The notes under the pieces: model-generated | The model's database searches: none | Told to the model about the DNA's origin: nothing | Seen by the model: the letters and a program-made list of their open reading frames with translations, nothing else | Assembly (NCBI GenBank): GCA_033439255.1 | Contig: CM065889.1 | Coordinates: 620,001 to 684,000 of the forward strand | Reading direction: 5' to 3' | Source: Hericium rajendrae | Taxonomy: Eukaryota > Basidiomycota > Agaricomycetes > Russulales > Hericiaceae | Length of the DNA stretch: 64,000 nt | Shown: positions 32,325 to 44,937 of the stretch, piece by piece | How positions within the stretch are numbered: the first letter of the stretch is position 1 | Layout: each line of letters starts with the position of its first letter | Made by a program: the position numbers and the translations under genes

Positions 32325-35300
32325 TCAGTCATACAGGTCGACAGCAGGAACCATCGAGATCTTGACTTTCTTGGTCGCGTGCACCTTTTGGATCGTAGGC
32401 TTCACTCGGCTTGCGCTTGCCAGGTGGGGTGATCGGCGCCGCGAAGGCGGCCTGCGTTTCTTCCTGGGTTTGGCTTTGCTGCGTCTCCGCTGCGGGAGGA
32501 ATGACGGCGTGGTTCGATCTGGGGAAATTTGGCGTTCGTGTCGGAGGAGCGAGGTATTGAGGAGGGTGTAGGTGCATGATGAGTGATCAAGAAGTCCCAT
32601 AAAAAGACGGAAAAGAATGGGAGACGTACTTCTTAATCTTCTCTACGGTGGAAGAGCCCTCCATGCCGTGACGTTTGGTCTGAGCTGTGCGAGCCTTCGA
32701 AGACATGATATCAACGTTAGTGTCAATCAAAGAAACAAGGGCAGACAGAGGAGGTGAGACTGGTTCCGCGAGTGCTCACCAACTGTTCCTCAAGTCCCAT
32801 GACTTTCATCTCCACTTTCCTATCGGGATTGAAATAATCCTGGTACAGTTCTGTGCGCTTTGATGCTTTGACGAACGCATACACCGCCTTCTTGATGTTC
32901 TTGCGCTGCTTAGCCTTCCCTTTCTTACCTTTTTTGTGATTATTGGCAGCCACGACATCGAGATCGCAATTGGAGGGTGCGATGAAACCTGGAGGCGAAA
33001 TTTGATATGTTCTAGATTAAAAAAAGTCGCACGAAATCGTTACCTTCAGTTTCAAGTCTCTTGAATAACTGTGCAGAGACGATAGCCTCGCACCCTGCGT
33101 AAATAGTATTAGCCATAACTAGCGCGTAGAGATCCATGTACTGACCAATAATCTTCGTAAACTCTTTAGAATTGGCAGGTTCCTCAGTCTCAGCAATTTT
33201 TATGGCTTTTCTGCAAAGATGATATTATCAGGAAGCCCTGGGTCGGAAAACTAGACCGATCGTACCGGAACAATGCGAGCTGGCTGTATTTGACGAGCAT
33301 GTCCTCGTACCATGGCTGAAGAACGATCATCTCCCAGTTCTGGTCATTGCGCAGACTGCAATGGAAGCAAACAAAATTCTCGGGAATCGCTTGTCCTGAG
33401 TGGAATGGTAGCTTTAGCAATCTCGTCAATTTGGAGTCTCGCCCTGTAACCTGCCGCATCTGCACGTACCCCATGCACCTGCGATAGAAAAGTGGGTTCT
33501 GAATTATGACTAAAGGGAGACTTGGTGATATGGGCCCACCATGTATGAGACCATTTTCCACATCCTCCATCGCAGAAGACCATTTCCCCATCCTCCTTCT
33601 GCAGGGGTAGAAAGCGAAGGTTTTTATCAGAAGGGTTCGAAATGCAAGCACGCAACATTTCCATACCAAGATGCCACAGTCGCAATCGAGTCCATTATCG
33701 ATAGTTTTTGCCCTTTGCTTCGTAGCGGCAGAATAGCTTTGTTGGACATTAGGCCGAGGTTCTTCAGCGAGCGATTGAGGGTCAGCTTCGTAAATGATGC
33801 CGACTGCCTGTGTTTCCATGTCTACCCGCACGTGAGACGGATTCTGAGGAGGATGTTATGATTCTCACTGAGCATCTCTTCCTCCATGGGCACTGGCGTC
33901 GCATCCCGAGCCCTCGACTTCTCAAAGGCAGCAATAACCATCTGCGTGTCGAGACCGCGGCTCGTTGATACGAAAGAACAGCCAATGGTATCAGATGGCG
34001 GAAGTGGGCTACTCGTAATCGGCGACTCTGACGGGTGAGGTAACCGATGCAGAACGCTCGAGGAGGCCGAGATTGGCGATGTAGGGAACGGCGCACGAGG
34101 CGTATCTTCAATCTGCGTGGCTCCAAGCTGTTGCGTCTGCGCCATGTCTTGATCATGGCAATCCTTCTGATTCTGTACGCCAACCATCAGCGATGCCGGT
34201 GGTCCAAATCGAGGAACAGTGCATGTCGTACCAGTTGTTTGACGCAGCTAGGCACGGTCTCCGAAGCACCTCCGAACAGTAGCTCTTGGGTACAACCATC
34301 ATCTACATCCATCGCCGACCTCAAGCTCTGCATCCTTCCGATCCTATCCAGCTCCTTTTGGTCCGCCGAAAGGGGAAGAATTTCACGATTCTCGCCCCTT
34401 GTACCCAGCGGCACCCAAACGTCGAGTCCAACACCCGAATCATTGGCGTAATCAGGGTCCTCCTCGCCCTCCGCATCTACATCGCGCGAGTCCATCCTAC
34501 CAGCGACTTCCGCGTCCCAGATGGTGGTGCGCTCCTGCGCGTCGCTCCTTTGTATTTCGATCTCGGCTCTGCGTGAGGCCGCGCCGTCTGCATAATTCAC
34601 GGCGGGAGGGGCCGAGTCAGTGGTCCCAGAGAAGGGTGCATCATTGTCTTCAGAGGGCGGGATGAATCCAGCTACGGAGACGACGTGAACGTCGACGCTG
34701 TGCGCCAAACGCTAAGGATACTAGTGAACGAGTACAACAGCTGAGCTTACCCATGCCACCCGGTCTGGAGCTTCCCGATGCTCCATTTCTCTGGCACTTC
34801 CTTTCTACCGTGAGTAGTGAAATACCACTGATCTTTCTCTGCGTCCCCAGCAACAAAGTTTGGCGGTTCATAGTCCGCAGGTGTATGAGGATAGTAATGG
34901 ACTTTGAATGTAGCGAAACGGCGCTCTGAAATCAACAGACTCTCAATGGCGCGCACCATGGAGTGACAAGTCCTGCATACTTGGTAGTCTGTCCATGCTC
35001 GTCATAGCTTGTATAAGTGTCTTGATTAACGACTGGAGGCAAACGTAGGTCAGCGCGTGGAAGTTACGGCATAATGTTCATAGACATACTTTCAGACTGG
35101 ATTTTACCTCTCCTATTGTTGGCACTTTTCCTCGCGCCGTAGCCTCTACAACAGGGTCTCTGGAGGCTTCTCCACCATTTAGAGACATGCGCATCAAATC
35201 TTCACCGAGCGACATGATTGGTACTGTGGTATTCGTTCCTGGTAGGGTGCAGTACTGAAAAATAAGAACCGGTGTCTAGTTAGCACTGTCAGAGGATTGT

Positions 35301-36178
35301 GACGATAAGTGTGGACGTCACCTTGAAGTTGAAGGTGTAAGCCTCAACGATACTATAATATCGATCAACGAGCGATCGCAAAGTGGAATATATGCGCACG
35401 TACTTGTTTGGATCCTGATCGTCCTGTCGATTATATAGTTTGGTCTGACTTGCCGGACGGGAGCAAGCAAGCCACTCACCAAGTATATGGCAAATATGAA
35501 GCTTCGGAGATATTGCTTCTCGATTGCGTCAAAAATCCCGTGTTCCTTCAATAACGTGTCAGAAAGGTACGCATATGGTTTTCTTATCTGTAGTGGAAGA
35601 ACTCACCAGATAATCCAGGAGTTTATCTGCTTCAGCTGACCATCCTCGACTAACAGTCATCACTCTAAAACCACTGGCGTTACGCCTCCTACCACTTTCG
35701 TCAGCAGGAGTCATCATGCCAGCATCGGATGCTTGGGATGAGATGGTGCCATCAGAAGAAGACGTTAGAAGACCTATGCAATCGTGTGTTGATCAGCTAG
35801 GCTATGGCTCAAGGGCAGGAATGGGAGCTACGAACTTTCGGAAAAGTTTTCTTGTGGCAACAAGTCCCTAATCCATAAGACGAGTAAATAAACCGCATAT
35901 ATGGATATTTCTATTATGATGAGGTCCACAGAGGTACTGATCAATAGTTACCTTAGATACGTTATGCAGCCTAGACCTGCCCGAAGCAGCGTTTGGACGG
36001 TAGCTAAGCTCTGTTTCGCTGAAAGGGTTTCCTGTATCACAGAGTCAATTATAAGGATATTATCCCCAAAAATGGTGCGCACTTGGGATTGGTTTCGAGC
36101 TTGAGCTTGCATGATGATGATGGTGGAAAGACGAAGGAGGTCGACGTCAAACGCGGCGCGTTTACGCGTCTCGGTCAT
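32325..36178 (-). CDS. HOP1: Hop1-like meiotic chromosome-axis protein: HORMA domain plus PHD finger
   Basis: Axis protein that promotes inter-homologue recombination and checkpoint signalling in meiotic prophase. Start ATG 36178 (MTETRKRAAFDV). HORMA domain: SLATVQTLLRAGLGCITYLR; VMTVSRGWSAEADKLLDYL; EHGIFDAIEKQYLRSFIFAI; DDQDPNNIVEAYTFNFK; FATFKVHYYPHTPADYEPP; WHG then VDVHVVSVAGFIPPSED. An acidic, Ser/Pro-rich middle follows, then a PHD-type finger split by introns: LDCDCGIL, MVFCDGGCGKWSHTW, CMGYVQMRQ, FVCFHCSLRNDQNWEM. Next a winged-helix-like stretch (IGCEAIVSAQLFKRLETEG) and a Lys-rich tail (GKKGKAKQRKNIKK). The C terminus reads KVKISMVPAVDLYD, reached only by a one-base frame change near 32404-32410. 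More than a dozen short introns. No closure motif is obvious to me, though the short conserved C terminus is a candidate. Confidence 0.9.
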
Positions 36179-36915
36179 GTGATGGAGACTTGACACTGAC
36201 ACTGACAGGTCCGTGAGCCGTAGGTCCATATAGACCTGATGGCGGTGATGGCCGTGTGATTACTCTTCCCGCACCATGCTCTCCACCGTCAACGTTGTGG
36301 ACGACGTCGGTACTCTTCTGTCCACCATCTACAGACCTTATGGTCTGCAAAACGTACCTTCATCATCGTTCTGTGTCTAATGAGTTTAATTGAGAAAGGG
36401 ATGTTCAATGTACCTTTCGTTTTCGGAAGTATTCCGGAAACCTCTGCAGCTGCAGGCACCGCGCTCTGCAGCATGCGAGACGGCACACGAGGGCAGCTTC
36501 CTTTTTATGAAACAATTAGGAGCACTTCTCCCTCGGCTTTTAAGATGAGAGATGGCTGATAAGGGTCGTAATCTATGCTGAATATGTGCTGCTCGGTGGC
36601 GACGATATGGTGGTTGGAGATGTCGTTGGTTTTTGCGGCTTGAGGCCAGCTGGGACCACAATATCTTCATCTTGAAATAAGATACTCGTGGCCACATCTG
36701 AAAAATTATAGTCAGAGCTCTGACATTGAGCAAGAATAAAGGAGGATAAAATTCGTGCGAAATGGCACGCGACGAAAGCGAGGGTGCATCCGGTGGCTAA
36801 TTAGTTGCGTTGAGCCTACGTCTGCCTCAAGCCCAACCTCGTTTCGACCACCGCGCACCCTACTGGAGGACGACATCAACTGATATTTAGATCTTTATCG
36901 TCTTCTTGTTCGTGT
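36179..36915. promoter_or_regulatory. Divergent promoter region, HOP1 (-) / GID7 (+)
   Basis: The two genes start away from each other across 737 bases. No additional gene. AT-rich patch near 36700-36760. Confidence 0.5.
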
Positions 36916-39900
36916 ATGCCCCTTCTCAACAGTCCCAGCATCGCACGTTGTCACCATTGATCCTCTACCTCCACCCACAACCCCCTCTCGGGACATCGTC
37001 CCAAACGTTCACCAGCCCCATTCGCACTCATCTCCTCAAGGCGCAGGAAACCAGACAATATCTAGCCCGATTTTGTCGACCTTGGCTTCGCCGAGAGCTG
37101 CGTATACTGGTCCGGGATCGAGCCCCCTCATCCCAGCCACTCGCACAAGGTCTCAACTCGAGAGTGACAACCGGAGCGAACCTCTTTCGTATCACTTATC
37201 GCAGCCCGATTCAGGTATGACATCCATTCTTTCTCACCAAGAAGCGCGGACGAAATTCGATGCCTTTGTTCTTTTCTAGCAACCGTCCTTGATTCAGACC
37301 GAGAACGAGCGCGCAAGAGACAGCGAGTAGACAGCGCAAGTACAGCAGCTTCCGTATCCACCTCACTTTCTGCCATCGACCGTAGCTTGTTCTCTGACGA
37401 CTACGCCCATTCGACCGCCATGCGCGTCCCCGAGAACGATTCTCTATCCGTTTCTCCGGACTTCGCTTCCGAAGCCGGCCCATCCTCACTCCCAAGTCAT
37501 CCTGCTAAGGTCCGAACGAACGGCACTAGCAATGGATTCGCCACTCAGCCTGTGACTAATGGTGTCTCCAAACATGCGAAGCCCCCAATATCTAGAGTGA
37601 CTTTGCCTGGGACAACGTTGTACGACGACTCGAGTGTTGACAGGGAGGAATTCGTTAGGCTTGTCATACAGAGCTTGCGTGATGTCGGCTACATGTATGT
37701 AATGTCCAATTGTTTCCTAGCATCATATGGCTTACAGGCGCCATCTACAGCGAATCCGCCGCTACGCTTGAGGCAGAGTCGGGTTATGTCATGGAATCGC
37801 CTGAAGTCTCCGAGTTCCGACAATGCATCTTAGATGGTGCTTGGAGCGATGCAGATGCTGCATTAACGCGTCTGGGAGTGTCGGAAGACGACGGCTTGTG
37901 GGCAAGTAGTGCAATCCTTAATTTGCATACATTTGTTGATCCTATGAAGCAGGAAGCGAAATTCCTAATTAGCCAGCAGAAGTACCTAGAGTACCTCGAA
38001 GCTGGTAGGATTACTGCGGCCTTGCATGTTCTCCGAGACGAACTGGCCCCAGTCCACATGGAGCCAGAACAGTTGCACCCGTTATCTAGGTCCGTGCACG
38101 ATTGACAATGACGCGTTGGCATTATTGATTCCTTATCATTCCTCTGCAGTTTGGTAATGTGCACAGATGCTGCAGATCTGAAGCAGCGTGCAGGATGGGA
38201 CGGTGCTCATGGTTCTTCGCGGCGAACGCTTCTCGTTAATTTGCAGCGTACGCAATCTCATTTTCATTTTGGTGCTGCTTGCTCATATGCTTGTGCCAGG
38301 CTATATTCCTTCCTCGATCATGATTCCTCCACGTCGATTTGCTACTCTCCTTGATCAGGCACAGCAGCATCAACGTGAACAATGTCTCTATCACAATGCC
38401 CCAGCGACATCCCAGAACTTTTCATTATATAACGATCATCGGTGCGACCGAGACATGTTTCCTCGAACGACAACAACTATCATCGCCGTTCACACCGACG
38501 AAGTATGGAATTTGGAGTGGAGTCATAACGGGAAGTGGCTAGCGAGTGCGAGCAAGGACAGAAGTGTCATTATTTGGTCTATCGGGGTACGATGTCTTCT
38601 TATCTGGGTCTACGCGTTTTGTTGTGTGTTGTCCCAAACCAAAAGAACGGAACTGACAGCGTGTGTTATGTTGCAGAGCGAGGCCGATCCTTCGATACGA
38701 CAATATACTCAGGAGCTTGTACTGAGGGATCACCAATATCCAGTCGGATGTTTGGCATGGTCATTAGATGATACGATACTGCTGTCATCTTCCGATCAAC
38801 TCATCAAGATGTGGAATACCAAGGTAAGCTCACTCGTCGTGTAATGTCCAGCCACGCGCTTCAATTTGACAACATAAATTAGACTGGACTATGCCTCCGA
38901 ACGCTTGATGCACATACGGAGACTGTTTCAGCGCTTGCTTGGGTGCCCGATGGTTCGGGTTTTATCTCTGGCTCCCAAGACCGGCGAATCATCCTATGGG
39001 TAAGTTTTCCACCAACTGAGATATTTTCCAAGCTCACGGTTTGCTGATGTCTTCCGTCCGTCTCTGAATCGTATCATACACTTCAGGGTGCCGATGGAAA
39101 GCAGCGCGACTCGTGGGGGATCACGGCCATTCGGATAACAGATCTTGCCGTGACTCCAGACTTCACACGCCTGGTAGCCGTGGGCGAGTCTGCGATGGGC
39201 ACACCCACAAACCACCCTTCACCTCCAGGAAGAGGCGACACGGCTACACCACCCGTTGGTGGTGCAAGCGGACGGAATGCGGCCTCTGCGAGCGCAAATG
39301 GATCGCGAAGCACAGAGTACCTTATGATCGTATACGATTTGGCGACGAAGCAGCAGGAAGTGTAAGCATCGTCGATCTCGACTCTTCGTCTCTCACCGGA
39401 TGTTTGTGCCCGCGGATAATTGTTAACCCCTTTGTGTTTGCGTTTTCAGGGCTGTCGTGTTGGAAGGCCAACTTACAAGCGTCAAGATATCAGAAGATTC
39501 TCAATACGCTCTCATCAACCACGCACCGGATGTGAGAGCATCTCTATTGACTGCAATGTCTGTTTCTCATAACGTGCTTTTTCCATACAGGAGGTCCACT
39601 TATGGAATATTTCGACTGGTCAGATGGTGCGCAAGTATACGGGCCAGCGGCAAGGACGCCATATCATTCGTAGCTGCTTCGGCGGCGTCGACGGCAACTT
39701 CGTCGTGAGCGGAAGTGAAGGTGCGTAGGCTGCTGCCAAGCCTTTCTTGTTGCGCCGCAAGCCATTCTGACCCTGTGCCTTCTCTTCTCGTCCCAACCTG
39801 CCATCCGTTCTCGCCCACGCGCACACAGACGGCAAGGTGTACGTCTGGCACCGCGATCGCGGGATCTTGCTTGAGGTGCTCGAGGGCCACGGCCCTGGGA

Positions 39901-40130
39901 GTGTGAACTCGGTCGCATGGAACCCCCGGAACAAACGGATGTTCGCGTCCTGTTCCGACGACTGCACGATCCGGATTTGGGAGGCGCCCGCGGCACCTCC
40001 TGGGCAGGCCTCGTCGTCGCATGCAACTCGGCTGCTGGGCGAGGCTGGGCCGGAAGCGAGTGGGAAAGGCAAGGGAAAGAGAAGGGAGCCTTGGGACGAG
40101 GACGGCGCTGGGGCACCAGGCGTCCTGTAG
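36916..40130 (+). CDS. GID7: GID7/WDR26 homologue: LisH-CTLH and WD40 subunit of the GID/CTLH ubiquitin ligase
   Basis: Scaffold/substrate subunit of the GID (CTLH) E3 ligase, which degrades gluconeogenic enzymes on glucose addition in yeast. After a disordered N terminus and an RKRQRVDS basic patch comes LisH ([19 protein letters not shown]) and CTLH ([52 protein letters not shown]). WD40 blades begin [20 protein letters not shown], followed by [75 protein letters not shown] and [25 protein letters not shown]. It ends in a Gly/Lys tail at 40130. About ten introns. The first ATG (36916-36918) connects to the long open frame only if the C4 run at 36919-36922 is one base shorter; otherwise an unannotated start exists. 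Confidence 0.88.
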
Positions 40131-40918
40131 CGACGTCCCGCTTCACCGGATGCGCGGCCACACGATTTTTCACGCTGGATAACTGCACGCACGCCTCATG
40201 TCGCTGTTCCACATATCCACTGGACGGTTTCGGTCACAGTCCACTCATTGCTGCATCATGATACTTCCCACATCTATACTCACCCTTGCTTTCACTCACG
40301 CATCATCGTTTGCATGTAGACTTTTGTTACAATAGCAACTCTATTAGGAATACGTACAACTTCTTTGCTTGTTTGTAAAGTATATTAAATGAGGTAGACA
40401 TGTCCACTGAACGCAGCCCACGAGATATGCAGATGCACGGTGTCGACGACCTCCCCAGTCATTCACACCTTCACCTATGACTTAGGCATTCGAATTCAAC
40501 ACGATACGGTCTACATACCGCCAGTGAAAGTTTCGGGAGCAATGCTAGAAACGAGGACAGTGGTCCTCGACCCGACGCCGGTAGAAACGGAAGCTGCCAA
40601 CTCGGAACGTCGTTCCAGTGCTCGGCACGGTATCTATTGCGATGTCACCCTCTCGGCCTGAACCATGGCAAGCTCCACGTTGGTCTACGTAGTGGTACAA
40701 CGATACAGATCGAGCTCGCGGAGAAAACCACGACGCAGGCGTAGTTGAGGAGGATGGTTCGGTAGGCTAATACATGGGGTAGAGTGACGCATCGAGATAT
40801 GAGATATGCTCGGAAGAATTTCTAAGTACAACACTGGCCCGACGCAGGTAAGATACAATAAATAGATATGCGGTGTATGGAACAAAATGCGAGTGAAATG
40901 ACGACTGATGCGGTAAGA
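40131..40918. other. Intergenic between convergent genes
   Basis: GID7 (+) ends at 40130 and Elongin A (-) ends at 40919. The 788 bases hold 3' regions; open frames here lack domains. Confidence 0.5.
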
Positions 40919-42129
40919 CTACCCACGTGCGCGTGCGCGGGGAGGTGAGGTTTGGCTGGGGAGCTGAGAGTGGGCACGATGCTTCGGCATGAATAGGGAG
41001 GAAGTGGCAGTCTTCTTTCCCGAAGGAAGGGGCTTTATCGGTCGCTCCTGCGGCGGCGCAGTCCGTTGTGGCGTAACCGGTTTCGTAACCGTGGGGGAAG
41101 AAAAAGCTGGCGAAGAGTGGGTAGGCGATTCCTTCGGCCTTTGATGATGGATGGTGACAGGCCTGACGACAACTGGGGTGGTGGAAGACGGCGTGGTCGG
41201 AGGTGGCGGTTTGGCGCTGACGGTGTTCTGGACGCGATACGACTTTGCAGCAAGCATAGCAGGCCGCATCTTCGGTCCGAACATAGTCTTCTGAACCTTC
41301 ACCGCGTCGGAACGCGTCCTTTCGAATAAAGATTTCCGGGGCGCAGGCGTACCAGTCCCTGCAGCCAATGGAAGTGAGTGATTGGCTGAATTCAAGGGAT
41401 GAGCAATACCTACATCCACGTGTACGCTTTGAAGGTGGTACTTTATTGGTGAATTTGATCTCTTTCTCTTTCTTGCGTTCCTCCAGCTCAAGACGCTGGC
41501 GCTTTATCCGGGAGCTCATGGCCTCAAAGCGCTTCGCCTCCTCGTCCTTCAAGAACTAGAGAACAATTTATGTAAGAGAAATGAAGGATCCGGCGCTTGC
41601 TACCCACAAAGAATACCTCTCGCCATGACGATGGAGGTTCACTCAGGGATGCGCAATACTGTTCTGTTGGTAGGGAATGGAACCGCCGACACTGCGCCTC
41701 CCACAAATCTAAGAAGCAGCTGAGACATGAATCTTGCATAGTACAGAACAAATGCTCACCATTCGTCTCGCTTTTCAAACGCTAATACGTGGCAATCATC
41801 AGCTTCCTATTCCGGGCCGTGGGTCGGAAGCGCCCTCACCGGAGTATTATCTTCAATTCGTAGGAGAGTTTCCGGCGAACAGAATTCGAGAATGGGCCGG
41901 GCTAACTCATAGGACATGTCCTCGCCTAAGCCAACGATTACTGCACCGACAAACATTAGTCGCAGCGTCGACGCAAAGCTGCCATGAAAGCTCACGGTCA
42001 ACATGTGAAGATGCCACTGTTTCGGAAGATCAGCTGAAACCTATGCCCTGCAGAAGGAAACAGACCTCGTTGACATAGCTGGACCAGTGTCGGAACACGT
42101 CTTGTAGATGATTCGCTGTCTGAAGCCAT
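40919..42129 (-). CDS. ELA1: Elongin A (RNA polymerase II elongation factor / ubiquitin-ligase subunit)
   Basis: With Elongin C and a cullin it ubiquitylates stalled Rpb1; also an elongation factor subunit. Start ATG 42127-42129 (MASDSESSTRRVPTLVQLCQ), then a short exon VASSHVD and LGEDMSYELARPILEFCSPE-TLLRIEDNTP, the BC-box/cullin-box-like region of Elongin A. After introns: LWEAQCRRFHSLP, EPPSSWREVFF, LKDEEAKRFEAMSSRIKRQR, LELEERKKEKEIKFTNKVPP, all diagnostic of the family. The C-terminal half (TPAPRKSLFERTRSDAVKVQ onward) is Pro/Ser-rich and basic, ending ARARG at 40919. About five introns, no frame breaks. It is short for a metazoan Elongin A because the N-terminal TFIIS-like domain is absent, as usual in fungi. 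Confidence 0.87.
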
Positions 42130-43738
42130 TGCAACGCAGAGATAGAGAAGTGGAAATGAGAGGAGAAATGAATGATCTTTGGTCAAGGTGCTGTGGTCCG
42201 GGCGCTAGAGCTAATCATATTCGGCTATTTAAATATTCTGAAAAGGAAGGTCGCTCTCAGGGTCTGAAATTCAATTTTCGGAAGCATTCGGAAAACGTGG
42301 CATGGTCGGCAATCTCCGAGTCGTACCGTCCTGGCACCACAGGTCCACACCGATGTCGATGACGAGCCTGGCAAGCTGGTGGCACATGAACGCGCGGACT
42401 ATGAGACGTCTGGTCATTATAGGGCCTCCGACCTCGTAAATGAGACTAACATCGCTCTCCCGCGGATGCGATCTATATTCAACACCCCACGGCAGAAACG
42501 TGCCTGAACTGATGCCTCTACAAGGCAATTGCACCTTATAGCTGTCTAAGCTTATACCCATCGACTGGTCTCGGCAAAGTCAGTGTGAATATCAGAGATG
42601 CAGCCAATGTCGTACCAAAGCCGCGGTGAGAGTTGCCGAAGCTCCTGTTCCACGTAAACTACGCACCGAGAATGGGCCATTTCGCATCAGCTACTCCCGT
42701 TCGCTGCAGGTCAATGTCGTACGCGCGGCATGTGATGACGCGCCTTCATTTGGATTCCCCGCTCTCCCAAGCAAATCGTGACGAATGATCCTAGCGCTTG
42801 AAAAGGCGCAAGGTACTATTCGGCTCGCACGGGCAGTGCATGGATGCAGCCCATTTTCTCATGCTCTGGCCATCCCGACGCGCGCATACTTGAGACCGGC
42901 TGCGAAGCCAATCACCGTGGCAAAAATCACCAAGCCACTTTCATTTGACGAAGGTTTGATTGCATCCAGCGTTCAAACCAACCACTCAGCGATTCGGAAG
43001 CGGTGGATATCTCACCTACAAATATAGCACAGGACATTTATGGGCAAATCGCGCAATGCTATGTAGTACTTGATGCCCGGGCGGAAGAACCTAGAAGAAC
43101 AGAGCATTCAGACTCGTGCCTTCTGGTGTGAAGCAAAATGAAGCAGCTTATGTATATCCTTCGCACACCGCCAAGCGATGTATAATCATCTACTCATTGT
43201 TAGCTTTTCCCATTGAGGCACAAAATAGACATGGGTCTTCCCATATTGTGGGAGCTTCTTCTGGGAGACTGGCCCGGGCACGCAAGTCGAAGAGGCCGCG
43301 TGCTGAGAAGAAACTCGTGCCCGATCCATCTTCGCCTGGCACGCTTTCGGGATGCCCTCGAAAGAGGTGCGCCCCCCTTCTGTTCCCGCCCGTGATCATG
43401 TCATAATAGTCCAAGAAAAGTAGGTGGCACTTACTTCCTGAGTTCGCTTCTCTACAACGTTGCTCGGTAAGATCCCATAGGACGGCCCTCAAATTTTCGA
43501 TGTGAACGAACCTTGTGTCGACCTCGGCGGTCCTGGGCCGAAGATTCCTACTTCGTCAACCCATGGATTCGATGGCCCTTCTCTCGCGGACAAGCTCACT
43601 GGAGCACCATACCTTATCTTGTCTCCGCGAGCTGTCAACGTTCCGTATCACTAGAAAAGCTGCTTCACGAAGTTTCTCAAGCCTGATCATCTTCACAGGT
43701 ATAAAAAGGCTGAGGAGCTGATACCAAGAACCATACTC
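42130..43738. other. Long gene-poor region between Elongin A and the WOPR regulator
   Basis: Divergent genes flank 1.6 kb with no recognisable gene. Several open frames of 80-100 codons on both strands have no domain, and most lack a convincing start. Part must be the WOPR gene's promoter (TATA at 43700). A non-coding transcript or decayed element cannot be excluded. Confidence 0.45.
43700..43707 (+). promoter_or_regulatory. TATA box of the WOPR gene
   Basis: TATAAAAA 32-39 bases before the ATG at 43739; a near-consensus fungal TATA box. Confidence 0.55.
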
Positions 43739-44720
43739 ATGTTTTACGCTCCCGCCCAGGACATGCAGCGTCCCACTCATCCCCGTCTTCATGTGCGTGA
43801 TATTCGAGATGCACATACCGTTTTCGAGGCCGTTCGTCAAGGTATCCTTCGACCCGTTGAACGGCGCCTGAACGAGATCGAGCGGTCCATGTTTATTCGG
43901 TCCGGGGCGATATTTGTCTGGGAAGAAAGCGAGGACGACTTGGGCCTCAAAAGATGGACAGATGGGCGTGTCTGGAGTCAATCTCGTATGCGCGAGGTAA
44001 GTATGTGTCACAAATGAGGTTAGGAAAATGACTCACCGTTGAATCTCTTGTTTTCAGCCGTATCTGTTCTACGATGAAAAATTGCCGTCAGACGAGGACA
44101 AGGGACCCAGTGAGCAGCCTCGGTATGACGCCCCACCGTCCATCAATTGGACATTAATCTGACTGCTGTTTGACAGCTCCACGGGGAACTTCAGATTCGT
44201 CGACGGCATCGCGCGCAGCGGAGCGACATCACCAGCCCTGTCACATTATGACCGTAGTGAGCAGCATCCCACGGGTCTGGTGAAGCAGGCGTACTCCGCC
44301 TGGGTACTCGGCCAAGCCAGCACGAAGCCCCGCAAATGGCATCTGACCGCATACTTCACCTATGCAGATCTGCCGGGCATACCTATCATCGACAAAGATG
44401 CCGCTCTGTGCAATGTGACGGTGCCGGCGGGAATGTACAAGAGCGGGAAGGCGAGGTCGCGAAATTCAGATGCGGGGACTTCGCATCACCCCAATCCTGC
44501 CAGCGCCATCGCGCGATCCCTGTCCCCGCCGCCTAGAACGGGTTCTTCGCTAGGACATCATCATACGCGGGTGGGTGAAGGCTCTTCAGCGCTCCCATTT
44601 TTGCATATGGCGATTGCATCCCCGCAAAACGATACTCAATCCAGTAGAAGAGCGCATGACGCCAGGTCGGCGGAGGATCAGCGTATGATTCAGATGTTGA
44701 ATTCGCGTCCTATTTTGTAG
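43739..44720 (+). CDS. WOPR-domain (Gti1/Pac2 family) transcription factor
   Basis: Member of the fungal-specific family that includes Wor1, Ryp1 and Gti1/Pac2, regulators of morphological switching and sexual development. Start ATG 43739. WOPRa near residues 18-85: LHVRDIRDAHTVFEAVRQGI, NEIERSMFIRSGAIFVWEES, GLKRWTDGRVWSQSRM, then PYLFYDE after an intron. WOPRb: STGNFRFVDG, GLVKQAYSAWV, KWHLTAYFTYADLPGIPIID. The C-terminal third (from about residue 180) is Ser/Pro/His-rich and disordered. Two short introns. At roughly 270 residues it is compact for the family, lacking the long Gln-rich tail of Wor1. No frame breaks. Confidence 0.92.
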
Positions 44721-44937
44721 AATTTTGCACTACGAATTAGCCATTAATGGACTCACACTTCACAAGAATTCGATCTTTTGGTGTCGTTTGCATGGAAGCG
44801 AGGCGAAAATGGAGCATGGGGTAGCCTGGTCACGGTCCTCGTCAGCCGGTGGTCTACATCATGCAAGCAAACGAGGACATTACTAGGGATACAATAGGAC
44901 AAAAAGGATCGGGTATGGTACATTACATAGAAAATGT

